Shown: in pieces, positions 1-7,040 of the stretch | Numbering within the stretch: position 1 is the stretch's first letter | Layout: each line of letters opens with the position of its first letter | Assembly (NCBI GenBank): GCA_031266495.1 | Contig: JAISAX010000943.1 | Span: 1-8,108 of the forward strand | Length of the DNA stretch: 8,108 nucleotides | Direction: 5' to 3' | Source: Opitutaceae bacterium | GTDB taxonomy: Bacteria > Verrucomicrobiota > Verrucomicrobiae > Opitutales > Opitutaceae | Notes under the pieces: model-generated | Seen by the model: the letters and a program-made list of their open reading frames with translations, nothing else | Databases searched by the model: none | Told to the model about the DNA's origin: nothing | Program-made: the position numbers and the translations under genes

Positions 1-3
1 CGT

Positions 4-165
4 GGACGGCGCGGAGCGCCGCCGTCCGGGCCACTCCGGAGCGGGACGGGAGCGGAGAGGCACCGACTGCGGGCGAGACGCCCGCGCCACGCCGGTGCGG
101 TGAGGCAACGTCCACGGGCTGGAAGCCCGTGCCACTTTCCGGAGCGGGCGAGCCGCCCGCGCCAC
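4..165 (-). repeat. Cluster of four GC-rich REP-like hairpins
   Basis: Four short perfect hairpins lie in a row: stems 4-11/20-27, 69-75/79-85 (loop AGA), 113-120/124-131 (loop GGA) and 144-150/154-160 (loop AGC). Each is followed on the + strand by GCCAC (30-34, 86-90, 131-135, 161-165). Read on the - strand, every unit is therefore GTGGC followed by a hairpin, all in the same orientation. An 11-bp segment TCCGGAGCGGG occurs at 35-45 and again at 138-148, so the gap between the first two units may hold a decayed copy. A fixed short head next to a hairpin is the architecture of REP sequences mobilised by RAYT (TnpA-REP) proteins; assignment to that class is inference. No ATG occurs in 1-165 and no convincing coding sequence is seen there. 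Confidence 0.75.
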
Positions 166-184
166 GTCAGAGCACGGGCAAAAA

Positions 185-406
185 GAAAAAAGCAAGCTCA
201 CCCCATCTGCAATCGACGCCGCCTGCGTTGCCGCGCTCGCCTTCCTCCGCCGCCGCCAGGCGCCCGACGGATGCCTCGACCTTTGCGGCGCGTATTCGGC
301 AAACGAAGTCGGATTCCCGATCACCGGCCTCGCCGCCGCCTGGAAACGGTACCGCGACGCCGGCCTCTCGCCGACGCCCACCTTCCTCGACGAACTGGCC
401 GATTTT
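185..406 (+). other. In-frame coding extension of the lyase-like gene without a start codon
   Basis: The frame of the gene beginning at ATG 407 stays open back to a TGA at 101-103. From about 185 it reads like real protein: a helix-like stretch (AIDAACVAALAFLRRRQAPD), then an NEVGFPITGLAAAWKRY segment, running smoothly into the downstream toroid-like sequence. There is no in-frame ATG, GTG or TTG anywhere between 104 and 407. Upstream of about 166 the frame simply translates the hairpin cluster. The likeliest reading is that the true 5' end was removed or overwritten by the repeat cluster, leaving only a few residues missing, or that an unusual start (for example ACG at 164) is used. The A-rich run at 180-191 is also a possible site of a small indel. 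Confidence 0.6.
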
Positions 407-1759
407 ATGCAAAAAGGAGCGGAGGCGGTCCTTGCCGGAAGCGTCCACACCGCCAATCACCGCTGGACCGCCGCCTGCGCTCCGCTCTCCGTCGTGTATT
501 CGCTTTTCCCCGACACCCGTTACCTCGCCAAAATAAAAGACTACCTCGCCGATGGCATCGATGTGAACGCCGACGGCTGCTGGTATCACGAACGCAGCCC
601 CAATTACAACGGCGTCGCCACGATGGGCATCCTCGCCCTCCTCGACAACCTCCCCGAACTCGCCGAAACCCTGCTGCCCCCGCTGCGCCGCCACGCGGAA
701 TTTCTGGTGAACTCGCTTCAGCCGAACAACGAAGCGGACTCCACCCTCAGCCACCGCCAGGACCGATTTTCCCCGGGCCGCCCCGCCTCGACCTACGGCG
801 CCGTCCGCCGCCTCGCCCTGCTCACCGGCGACGGACGTCTCTCCACGCTCGCCGGAATCCTCTGGCGACAAAACCCCTCCCCCGACGCCGAGATGGTGCC
901 CCTGTTGCTCCAGCTCGACGCGCACCCCGCCCCCCTCCCCCCCCCTGCTCCGCTTCCCGACACGACAACCATTCACTGGAAAGAAACCGGCCAGGTCCGT
1001 ATCCGACGCAGACCGACACTCCTCTCGCTCGCGAGCGACGCCGGCGGACATTTTTATGACACGGTTCGCGACCAATGGGGCGGCCCGCGCCGCAGCGACG
1101 ACTGGTTTCACCTTCACCACGCCGGCGTAGTCGTGGAGTCGCTACACCTTGCCGGGGCCGGGATGCGCAACGCCCAGCCCGCCATCCTCCGCAAACTCGC
1201 CACCGGACACTACGAACTCGCCGCCGACCAGCGTGGTTGGGAGCACACCCTGCATTTCCGTCCCGGTTCCCCGCGCATCCCGGTGACATGGGATTGGAAA
1301 ACAGACATCACGCTCCGCGAGCAAAACGCCACCGCCGCAACCACCACCACCGCCGCCTCCGCCGCGAATGTTTTTGAATTGCGCATTCGCAGCACGACGC
1401 CGGTCTCGCTGCTTGCCTCGCTCAACTGGTGGTTGCGCCCCGGCATCACGTATTGCGAAGGCAATGACGCTCCCCGCCGCCTGGAAGCCCGCGAACGTCA
1501 CGCCCTGAAAGGCGGACGTCCCCTCGTGCTTGCCGACGAGATTTCCGGCGCGCGCATCACCATTGAGGGATTGCCGTCGGCGTGCCACTCCGTCCCGGTT
1601 TTTCACGAACCATCCATCCCCTCCGCGTTGCCGACACAGTGCGCCGCGCTCCACCTCGGGCTTCTCTTCCCCGTGGACATCGCGCTGACGCTTTCCTGCT
1701 CACCCGCCGCCCACCCCGAAAAACCCGCCCCCCCTCTGCCATTCGTAATTCGTCATTAG
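407..1759 (+). CDS. Heparinase/polysaccharide-lyase-like protein, 5' end probably lost
   Basis: The protein is 450 residues from the first ATG, but the coding signal begins about 75 codons earlier, so this Met is probably internal. The N-terminal half is helix-rich and resembles the (alpha/alpha) toroid of heparinase II/III-like and related polysaccharide lyases. It shows HTANHRW (residues 14-20) and a DGCWYHERSPNYNG segment (56-69), whose Asn, His, Tyr and Arg are candidates for an active site. A proline linker at about residues 176-185 is encoded by a C-run. The second half (about 190-440) is beta-rich and Trp-rich, fitting the C-terminal beta-sandwich of such lyases. Such enzymes cleave uronic-acid polysaccharides by beta-elimination; the substrate here is unknown. 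No signal peptide can be judged because the N-terminus is missing. The last codons (VIRH and the stop) come from a heptamer repeat. The family call rests on motif resemblance only, and the gene could be a decaying pseudogene. Confidence 0.65.
   Translation: MQKGAEAVLAGSVHTANHRWTAACAPLSVVYSLFPDTRYLAKIKDYLADGIDVNADGCWYHERSPNYNGVATMGILALLDNLPELAETLLPPLRRHAEFLVNSLQPNNEADSTLSHRQDRFSPGRPASTYGAVRRLALLTGDGRLSTLAGILWRQNPSPDAEMVPLLLQLDAHPAPLPPPAPLPDTTTIHWKETGQVRIRRRPTLLSLASDAGGHFYDTVRDQWGGPRRSDDWFHLHHAGVVVESLHLAGAGMRNAQPAILRKLATGHYELAADQRGWEHTLHFRPGSPRIPVTWDWKTDITLREQNATAATTTTAASAANVFELRIRSTTPVSLLASLNWWLRPGITYCEGNDAPRRLEARERHALKGGRPLVLADEISGARITIEGLPSACHSVPVFHEPSIPSALPTQCAALHLGLLFPVDIALTLSCSPAAHPEKPAPPLPFVIRH
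930..945 (+). repeat. Intragenic C-run (C6-T-C9)
   Basis: Six C (930-935), one T and nine C (937-945) encode the Pro-Leu-Pro-Pro-Pro part of a linker between the helical and beta-rich halves of the lyase-like protein. Gain of one C would shift reading into the +1 frame, which ends at 1059. A similar tract recurs in the next two genes. Confidence 0.85.
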
Positions 1760-1775
1760 TAATTAGTAATTCGTC
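1741..1775 (+). repeat. Five tandem heptamers ATT(C/A)GT(A/C)
   Basis: The units are ATTCGTA, ATTCGTC, ATTAGTA, ATTAGTA and ATTCGTC, exactly contiguous, and the ATG of the next gene follows immediately at 1776. The array is an AT-rich island in GC-rich surroundings. It encodes the last residues of the upstream gene, holds its TAG stop (1757-1759), and fills the whole 16-bp gap. No Shine-Dalgarno sequence is present. Confidence 0.9.
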
Positions 1776-4700
1776 ATGAATTTTCCACTACTCGCCCCGT
1801 CGTTCATCGCCATCGCCTCCGCCAGTATTTCTTGTCTCGCCGCGTCCGCGCCCGCGTCCGCTGCCGCCGCCGCGCCAACCATCATCGAATGGGAATGCGG
1901 CGACCGCTCGTCCGGACGCCTGGACGAAGCCCGCCTTGCCGAAATCGAGGCGCATGTGCGAGACGGCGGCGGGTTGCTTGTCGCGATAGGCCGCAACCCC
2001 GGCACCGATGCATTTCGCTTTGCCCGTCTCGCGCCCACCACGGCCTGGCACACGCTCATGCCCGCCGCCTCGCGTGGCTCCGCCCTGCCCCCCGCCACGT
2101 CCGACCCCGACTCGCGGGACGCGCTTTTTTTCGCGCAACCACTGCCCGTTATCCGCGTGCCGTGGCGCTGGGACATCCGCCCGCTTCACGCCGTCGAACG
2201 CGGCATCGCCCGCTACGAACGCTTTGAACAAAAAGCGGCGCCCTACACCAGAGAACCGGTTCCCGCGGGCACCCCGCTCTGGACGCGCCCGCTCGAAAAC
2301 CGCGACTGGCGCGTCCGCCTGCGCACATCCGCGACGGACGACCCGTATCAAAACCCGTTGCTGCTGACGGGACGTTTCGGCGCGGGACGCGTGGTCGTCT
2401 GGGCCTCAAGCCTCGATTCCCTGAAAACGAGCCACGTTGCCCTGAACGCCGTCCGCCAATGGCTGGGCGGCGCAACCCCGCCCCCCCTCCCCCCCCCCTC
2501 CCCCTCTACCACGCTCCCGTCCTCCGCCACGCCCGACCTCACCGGCGACATCGTTGCCGATGCGGAGAACCGCGTAGTGCGTCTGACACTTCGCAACCCT
2601 CGCGCCGTCGCCGTGCGCGGCGAAGCGGTTGCGCGTTTCCTGACGTGGGAAGGCGCGCTGGTTGGCGACGCCCTTGCCGCTGTCGAATTGCCCGCCGGCG
2701 GCGAAACAACCATCACCCTGCCCTTCCCCGCCGGCGCGAATGATGCCGCCACCGGATACGCCACGCTCGCCGAACGCGACGAATGGACGGTGCGCGTCGG
2801 CGTTGTCGGCGAAGACGGACGCCTGATTTTCCCCGAACGCCGCGTCGCCGCCGACCTGCGCCCGCCCGTCCGCGTGGAACTCGCGGCGGACTCGCTCCGC
2901 ACACTCGACAACAAAAACTATCCCTACGCCTCCATCGGCCCGGACACACTTTTTTATCCCGCCCGCATGGGAGCGCAGACCTCGCGCTACGCCTGGAAAC
3001 CGGGCGACACGGTCAACCTCACCGCGACCCTGCAACACTCTTTGACGAACATCGCCCCGCAAGCCGCGCCCCGCGACGAAACCACGCCCGACAACGCCTC
3101 CGTCTCCGGCCTCAACGACGGCGCCATCCACAACGAAAAAGGTCCCCGCGCCGGCGTCATCGCGTGGAACGCCTGGAAAGGCGTCGCGAAAGAAGAAAAC
3201 CGCGTCACGCTCACCCTGCCGCGCCCGCGTGAAATCCGCGCCCTCGCGCTGCATCTCCAGCCCGACGCGCACCGCTTCCTCGACGACCAGAACCCCGCCT
3301 CCGTCCGTATCGAGATCGACGGACGCGAGGTCGCCCGTGCCGACGATCTGGATACACGCGCCGTCGCCACCCGCGGACGCGTTCTCCTCGCGCTGCCGCC
3401 GGGCGAGCGCGGCGGCGAAGTGCGCCTCGTGTTTCCCTGGACATCGCCCCGCACGCCGCGAGGTCGCGAACGCCGCGCGCCCGTCGTCGGCGAAGTCGAA
3501 CTGCTCGCGCTCGCCGACCCCGCTCCCGCCGCTCCTCCCGCCACTCCCGCAGGCGGCGAACTGGTCATACGCGCCCTCGACCACCTTTCCGGCGACACCC
3601 GCGAATTGAGCCGCACGACACTCACGCTCGCCCCCGGCGAACAACGCGACATCTCCGCCCAATTTAAACTCCCCGACGACGACGCCCGCGGCGAACAGTT
3701 CTGGCAAATCGAAGCCCTCTGGCGCGGGCAAACCGCGAGCACCTTTCCCGTCCTGGCGACATCCGGCGAACGCGCCCTCGCGAGCATCGAAATCCTTCGC
3801 CCGAAAAACGCCATCCGTATCAGTTTCATCGTTACACGCGGATTCCGCAGCGTCTTCGACACCGGCACGGGCACGCACGAGACGCCGGGTTCGTGGAGCA
3901 GTCCCGACGATCTCGTCTGGGCCTACGCCCGCAAACTCAAGCAAACCGGCGCCCGCACCCGCGCCCCGGCGGGCGCCCTCTACGTCAACGACACCGACTT
4001 CCGCCACTACTGCAACCCGTGGATCAGTTTCCCCAACGGGGAAAATTTTTATGAAGTCGCCATCCCGCACCTCCTCGCCCGGGCGAAGGCGGACCGCCGC
4101 TGGGCGGAAGCCGACCGCGTCATCCTCGACCAGGGCGACCGCTGGGACACCGGCCCCTCCATGGACGCCATGTTCAACTGGACAAACTTCATCGAGTTCG
4201 ACGCCTACCTGCGCGCCCGGGGCCTGCCCGGCCTGAAGGGGCGCACGCGCCTGCAACTCTCCTCCGAAATCCTTTCCGGATACAACCACCGCTGGCAGGC
4301 CTTTCACCTCGACCGCTACCTTGTCACGCTCAGGCAACTACGCTCGACCTTCGCCGCCGCGGGCAAGGCCGTGTACATCACGGCGCAAGGCATCCCGCTC
4401 GTGCCGACACGCGCCGAGGCCGATGCCGCCGCCGTCATCCAGGGCATGAGCGACGACTCGACCTGGGGCATGAACAAGGAAAGCGTGCCCTGGACCACCG
4501 GACGCCAGCTCGGCCACCTCGCCATCAACCCCTCCTGGCGCATGAACACCCTCCTGAATTGGGGCTGGAACAGCGCCGCCATCAACAACTGGCACTGGTA
4601 TTGTCCCGTCGGCACCGACGAACCCTCGCGCCGCCACTACTACCACCGGGCCTGGCGCGGCATACTCGATCCCGTCGAGGGCTATCGCGCAATGCACACT

Positions 4701-5576
4701 TTCGGGTTCGGCAGTAACGGATACGCCTCGTGGACGATGACCCCGCACGACTGGCAAGGCTGGTGGCGGCTGCACGAACGCCACGCGCTCCTCACGCCCG
4801 ACGCCCCGCTCGGCCCCGGTATCGTGCGCAGCACTACGACCTTTGACGCGCCCGAAACCGCGCTCTTTGGCGGCGGCGGCATGGGTGGCGACGCCGCCCT
4901 GTCGGAAGTCGCCCGCACGGCGACCCTGTTTCAACGCCTGCACGAAGCCGGCCTGGCCCCCGCCTTCGCCGCCAACGCCGCGCAAATCGACCGCTGGCCC
5001 GACGACACCTCCATGGTGATCCTGAATCCCGCCGAATTCTCGACCTCCGAGACCGCCGCCCTCGCCCGCTGGCTCAAGGCCGGCGGACGCGCCGTCGCCT
5101 TTCACAACCCCGCCAGCGGCTCCCTGCCGCCCGACATGGCCGCTCTCTTCCCGCAACACGGCAGCGAACCGCAACGCGACGGCGGGCCGCAACGCGACGG
5201 GCAACTACGCGGCAACACATTGCTTGTTCCCGTTGACGCGGGGAAATCCACGCCAGCCGACTTCGCCACGCGCCTCGCCTCGCTTCGCGCAACGCTAGCC
5301 CCGCCGCTCGAATTTCCTCCCGGCATACTCGGCTACGGCTTCCGTCGCGGCGCGCTCCGCTTCGCCGTTGTCGAGGACTGGGGCGAACGCGCCCGCACCG
5401 TCGAACTCCGTATCCACAACTCCACGCCAGGCGCCACCATCCGCGCCGTCGCCCTCAATGACCACCGCCCGCTCGCCGTCCGGAACGACACCGGCGGCGA
5501 CTGGCTGGTCACCGTTCCCGTCCGTCCCGGCGACGGCGAAGTCGTCGTCTGGCGGGAAATGAAGAATGAAGAATAA
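1776..5576 (+). CDS. Large secreted multidomain glycoside-hydrolase-like protein
   Basis: This is a 1266-residue protein. Residues 1-33 form an export signal (hydrophobic, then Ala-rich up to about SAAAAA). Residues ~36-231 resemble a class I glutamine-amidotransferase-like (ThuA or trimerisation-type) fold, with RDGGGLLVAIG near the start and RVVVWASSLDSL near the end. Residues ~250-370 look like an Ig-type beta-sandwich. Residues ~440-580 resemble a discoidin/F5-8C-like carbohydrate-binding module (LNDGAIH at 446; VGEVELLAL at the end). Another beta-sandwich covers ~585-680. Residues ~690-1040 look like a TIM-barrel region, rich in Trp and acidic residues (DQGDRWD at 785-791, LSSEILSG with Glu831, INNWHWYCP at 936-944). 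A second amidotransferase-like segment (MVILNPAEF from 1080) follows, as in the trimerisation domain of GH42-type beta-galactosidases. The start is fixed by the signal peptide. Catalytic residues are not certain and the substrate is unknown; domain calls are inference. The gene lies 16 bp downstream of the lyase-like gene, probably in one transcript. Confidence 0.85.
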   Translation: MNFPLLAPSFIAIASASISCLAASAPASAAAAAPTIIEWECGDRSSGRLDEARLAEIEAHVRDGGGLLVAIGRNPGTDAFRFARLAPTTAWHTLMPAASRGSALPPATSDPDSRDALFFAQPLPVIRVPWRWDIRPLHAVERGIARYERFEQKAAPYTREPVPAGTPLWTRPLENRDWRVRLRTSATDDPYQNPLLLTGRFGAGRVVVWASSLDSLKTSHVALNAVRQWLGGATPPPLPPPSPSTTLPSSATPDLTGDIVADAENRVVRLTLRNPRAVAVRGEAVARFLTWEGALVGDALAAVELPAGGETTITLPFPAGANDAATGYATLAERDEWTVRVGVVGEDGRLIFPERRVAADLRPPVRVELAADSLRTLDNKNYPYASIGPDTLFYPARMGAQTSRYAWKPGDTVNLTATLQHSLTNIAPQAAPRDETTPDNASVSGLNDGAIHNEKGPRAGVIAWNAWKGVAKEENRVTLTLPRPREIRALALHLQPDAHRFLDDQNPASVRIEIDGREVARADDLDTRAVATRGRVLLALPPGERGGEVRLVFPWTSPRTPRGRERRAPVVGEVELLALADPAPAAPPATPAGGELVIRALDHLSGDTRELSRTTLTLAPGEQRDISAQFKLPDDDARGEQFWQIEALWRGQTASTFPVLATSGERALASIEILRPKNAIRISFIVTRGFRSVFDTGTGTHETPGSWSSPDDLVWAYARKLKQTGARTRAPAGALYVNDTDFRHYCNPWISFPNGENFYEVAIPHLLARAKADRRWAEADRVILDQGDRWDTGPSMDAMFNWTNFIEFDAYLRARGLPGLKGRTRLQLSSEILSGYNHRWQAFHLDRYLVTLRQLRSTFAAAGKAVYITAQGIPLVPTRAEADAAAVIQGMSDDSTWGMNKESVPWTTGRQLGHLAINPSWRMNTLLNWGWNSAAINNWHWYCPVGTDEPSRRHYYHRAWRGILDPVEGYRAMHTFGFGSNGYASWTMTPHDWQGWWRLHERHALLTPDAPLGPGIVRSTTTFDAPETALFGGGGMGGDAALSEVARTATLFQRLHEAGLAPAFAANAAQIDRWPDDTSMVILNPAEFSTSETAALARWLKAGGRAVAFHNPASGSLPPDMAALFPQHGSEPQRDGGPQRDGQLRGNTLLVPVDAGKSTPADFATRLASLRATLAPPLEFPPGILGYGFRRGALRFAVVEDWGERARTVELRIHNSTPGATIRAVALNDHRPLAVRNDTGGDWLVTVPVRPGDGEVVVWREMKNEE
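2481..2504 (+). repeat. Intragenic C-runs (C7-T-C10-T-C5)
   Basis: Seven C, T, ten C (2489-2498), T and five C encode a Pro/Leu/Ser linker at about residues 236-243, just after the N-terminal amidotransferase-like domain. Gain of one C would move reading to a frame that stops at 2743, leaving only the first domain. Confidence 0.85.
5169..5204 (+). repeat. In-frame 18-bp tandem duplication
   Basis: CCGCAACGCGACGG occurs at 5169-5182 and again at 5187-5200, an 18-bp period. It gives two copies of a PQRDG-type hexapeptide (residues 1132-1143) in a hydrophilic loop after the C-terminal amidotransferase-like segment. It is most likely a slippage duplication that keeps the frame. Confidence 0.7.
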
Positions 5577-5578
5577 CG
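5558..5578 (-). repeat. Heptamer array over the stop codon
   Basis: Two exact AATGAAG units (5558-5564, 5565-5571) are followed by the variant AATAACG (5572-5578). Read on the - strand this is ATTCTTC repeated, the same consensus as the heptamers at 1741 and 5644. The array encodes the final MKNEE residues of the large protein and supplies its TAA stop (5574-5576). Confidence 0.75.
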
Positions 5579-5606
5579 AGAACAAACCCACGCACACGAA
5601 CCACTC

Positions 5607-5651
5607 ATGATCCGCGCAACCCAACCCGACTGCGAAGCCGCCCATTCTTGA
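5607..5651 (+). other. 14-codon ORF, possible gene remnant
   Basis: ATG at 5607 opens a frame of MIRATQPDCEAAHS ending at TGA 5649-5651, inside the first heptamer of the next array. The opening M-I-R-x-x-x-x-D pattern resembles the beginning of GNAT acetyltransferases, so this could be the stump of a lost gene. Fourteen residues are far too few to prove it, and it may be chance. No ribosome binding site is seen. Confidence 0.2.
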
Positions 5652-5657
5652 TTCTTA
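5644..5657 (+). repeat. Heptamer pair left of the REPIN-like element
   Basis: ATTCTTG (5644-5650) and ATTCTTA (5651-5657) are two tandem heptamers of the same family as those at 1741 and 5797. They stop where the inverted-repeat element begins. Confidence 0.65.
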
Positions 5658-5659
5658 AG

Positions 5660-5796
5660 TGATGTTACGCACGTCGAAGTAGGGGCTTCGCTTGCGAAGC
5701 CCTCGCCAGGCGAACAGAATTGGCGTATCTCCAGTTATGAAAGGCCCTTGCGGGCTTCGCAAGCGAAGCCCCCACGAAGGGCACCGCGTAACATCA
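5660..5796 (+). repeat. REPIN-like inverted-repeat element, copy 1
   Basis: The core (5679-5775, 97 bp) has two hairpins in inverted order: GTAG followed by GGCTTCGCTTGCGAAGCC on the left, and GGCTTCGCAAGCGAAGCC on the right ending in CCAC, a one-base variant of CTAC. A ~51-bp spacer separates them. Outside the core lie perfect 11-bp arms, TGATGTTACGC (5660-5670) and GCGTAACATCA (5786-5796). TTCTTAA occurs directly on both sides (5652-5658, 5798-5804), like a target duplication, although it is also part of a heptamer unit. Paired REP hairpins with GTAG heads match REPINs, which are moved by RAYT proteins; no RAYT gene is in the window. The element may also end or stabilise the upstream transcript. 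Confidence 0.85.
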
Positions 5797-5824
5797 GTTC
5801 TTAACTCTTGACTCCCAACTCTTG
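5797..5824 (+). repeat. Heptamer array right of the REPIN-like element
   Basis: The units GTTCTTA, ACTCTTG, ACTCCCA and ACTCTTG are contiguous, followed by ATTTTT and then, 12 bp after the array, the ATG at 5837. This looks like the second half of an array that begins at 5644 and is split by the inverted-repeat element. Confidence 0.7.
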
Positions 5825-5836
5825 ATTTTTCCGACA

Positions 5837-6997
5837 ATGAAGACATCCCCTGTCATTCCCCGCCTGTCGCTGGCGTTGACACTGACGCTGGCCTCGACAG
5901 GCCTGTTTGTAATCGCACCGCCACTACAAGCGGCGTCCGCGCAAACCGCGCCCGTGCGCGAATTGAAAATAGCCGTCGCCGCCGACGCGCCCGCCGAAAT
6001 CCGGGAAGCCGCCCGGCGGGTTTTGGCGTCCGTGCCCGCGCATCCGCTCCTGCGCGAACTGGCGCGGGAGAACGCGCCGCGCCAACTCCTCGACACCCGT
6101 TCACTCGCCGCCGAACCGGTGCCCGCACGCGCCTACAGCCACATCGTCATGATCGGGCTGCCCGACGACCCGCTCGTCGCCGCCGCCTGGCAACGCGAGG
6201 CGCGCCCGACAAGGCGGGAGGGGCAAGAGGAGGCAGGAGGGGAAAAAAACGCCGACTGGTATGCCTTCGGTTACGGCAACCTTTCCGGCGTCGTCGGCTG
6301 GGTGGAAAGCGACCGCAACCCCTTCCTGCATTCCGACAAAATCCCGACGGCGCCTTTCGAGACGCACATTGTGACCCTCTCCGGCAACACGCCCGCCGGC
6401 GTCGTGCTCGCTGTGGATGCGTTTCTGAAAAACGGCCTGCTCAACGGACTCGTTGCCGCGCCGGGCTGGAAGCGCGGCGACCGCACCCTGCTCGACCACG
6501 CCCCCCTCCCCCCCCCCCCCGCCGCCGTCCCCGCCCTCGCGTCCTGGGCCGCGCCGGCAACGGCGGGCGACCTCCGCCTGGTCGGCTGGACGCAGCCCAA
6601 CGAGGAAGAATATCGCGGCGTCGAGGAGGACGCCGGAAATCCGCCGCTGGAAATCGCCCGCTACAAATATTTCGCGTCGGGAGAACGTGAATACGCCGGT
6701 CATAAATTTGCCCGCACGGCCTACATTCTCGGGCTGCACCGCCGCGCCTGGGGCAATACGCTTTGGGTTGCCCGTTTTGCCACGCCAGCCAGGGCGGAAG
6801 CCGCCGCCGCCCGCATTGCCGCCGCCGCCCGCCTGCGCGCCGCGGACAAATCCCTGACGTGGCAAGGCAAGGCGGCCCCGCACAACGAAAACGGACAAAA
6901 CCCGGACGAACCCTCTCTCGCGCTGGAACTGTGGAGCAAAGGCAACCTCGTTTTCATGAGCACGCTCCCTCCCGCCGCCACCGCCAGGCTCCACTGA
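5837..6997 (+). CDS. Secreted protein of unknown function
   Basis: The protein is 386 residues, and I do not recognise its family. ATG 5837 was chosen because it gives a good signal peptide (MKTSPVIPRL, then a hydrophobic stretch to about residue 30, with QAASA at 31-35 as likely cleavage region). A TTG at 5822 in the same frame would only lengthen the n-region. Residues ~41-210 look like one alpha/beta domain: RELKIAVAAD, then YSHIVMIGLPDDPLV (100-114), GYGNLSGVVGWVESDRNPFL (145-164) and GNTPAGVVLAVDAFLKNGLLNG (183-204). A proline linker at 223-228 is encoded by a C-run. Residues ~244-386 form a second part (ARYKYFASGEREY at 274-286, Ala-rich helix 314-338). A charged low-complexity insert sits at 125-138. 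The first part vaguely recalls accessory domains of glycosidases, but no catalytic motif is visible. It lies between two inverted copies of a repeat element. Confidence 0.85.
   Translation: MKTSPVIPRLSLALTLTLASTGLFVIAPPLQAASAQTAPVRELKIAVAADAPAEIREAARRVLASVPAHPLLRELARENAPRQLLDTRSLAAEPVPARAYSHIVMIGLPDDPLVAAAWQREARPTRREGQEEAGGEKNADWYAFGYGNLSGVVGWVESDRNPFLHSDKIPTAPFETHIVTLSGNTPAGVVLAVDAFLKNGLLNGLVAAPGWKRGDRTLLDHAPLPPPPAAVPALASWAAPATAGDLRLVGWTQPNEEEYRGVEEDAGNPPLEIARYKYFASGEREYAGHKFARTAYILGLHRRAWGNTLWVARFATPARAEAAAARIAAAARLRAADKSLTWQGKAAPHNENGQNPDEPSLALELWSKGNLVFMSTLPPAATARLH
6211..6249 (+). repeat. Purine-rich low-complexity insert
   Basis: A run of almost only A and G, with G-runs at 6213-6214, 6216-6218, 6220-6223, 6229-6230, 6232-6233, 6236-6237 and 6239-6242, then seven A. 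It encodes charged residues about 125-138 (TRREGQEEAGGEKN) between two ordered-looking segments. Its composition differs from the surrounding pyrimidine-rich coding strand, so it may be an expanded loop. The G-runs could form a quadruplex. Confidence 0.6.
6501..6520 (+). repeat. Intragenic C-run (C6-T-C13)
   Basis: Six C (6501-6506), T and thirteen C (6508-6520) encode Pro-Leu-Pro-Pro-Pro-Pro between the two parts of the unknown secreted protein. Loss of one C would shift reading to a frame that stops at 6857. Thirteen is the longest homopolymer in the window and a likely slippage site. Confidence 0.9.
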
Positions 6998-7014
6998 TCT
7001 CACGTCGCCAAATT

Positions 7015-7030
7015 ACACACACACACACAC
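7015..7030 (+). repeat. AC dinucleotide repeat
   Basis: Eight AC units lie in the intergenic region 18 bp after the stop at 6995-6997 and 10 bp before the second inverted-repeat element. It is a simple microsatellite with no other visible signal. Confidence 0.85.
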
Positions 7031-7040
7031 CGAACTCACG

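Noticed and set aside
4..165. CRISPR array
   Set aside because: The repeated parts are self-complementary hairpins of different sequence with irregular short spacing, not identical repeats with equal spacers.
100..1059. Open frame from GTG 100 on the + strand
   Set aside because: Its translation is Arg/Pro-rich and starts in the hairpin cluster, while another frame over the same region reads as a lyase-like protein.
2406..4337. Open frame of 643 codons on the - strand
   Set aside because: It is fully opposite the large secreted protein, is Gly/Arg/Ala-rich as GC-rich shadows are, and shows no domain-like motifs.
5679..5775. Simple rho-independent terminator
   Set aside because: The hairpins lack a following T-run, and a homologous copy with the same spacer occurs elsewhere, so it is a repeat element first; a terminator effect remains possible.
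5822..5836. TTG start for the unknown secreted protein
   Set aside because: The codon lies in the last heptamer unit; ATG 5837 gives a typical basic n-region and hydrophobic core.
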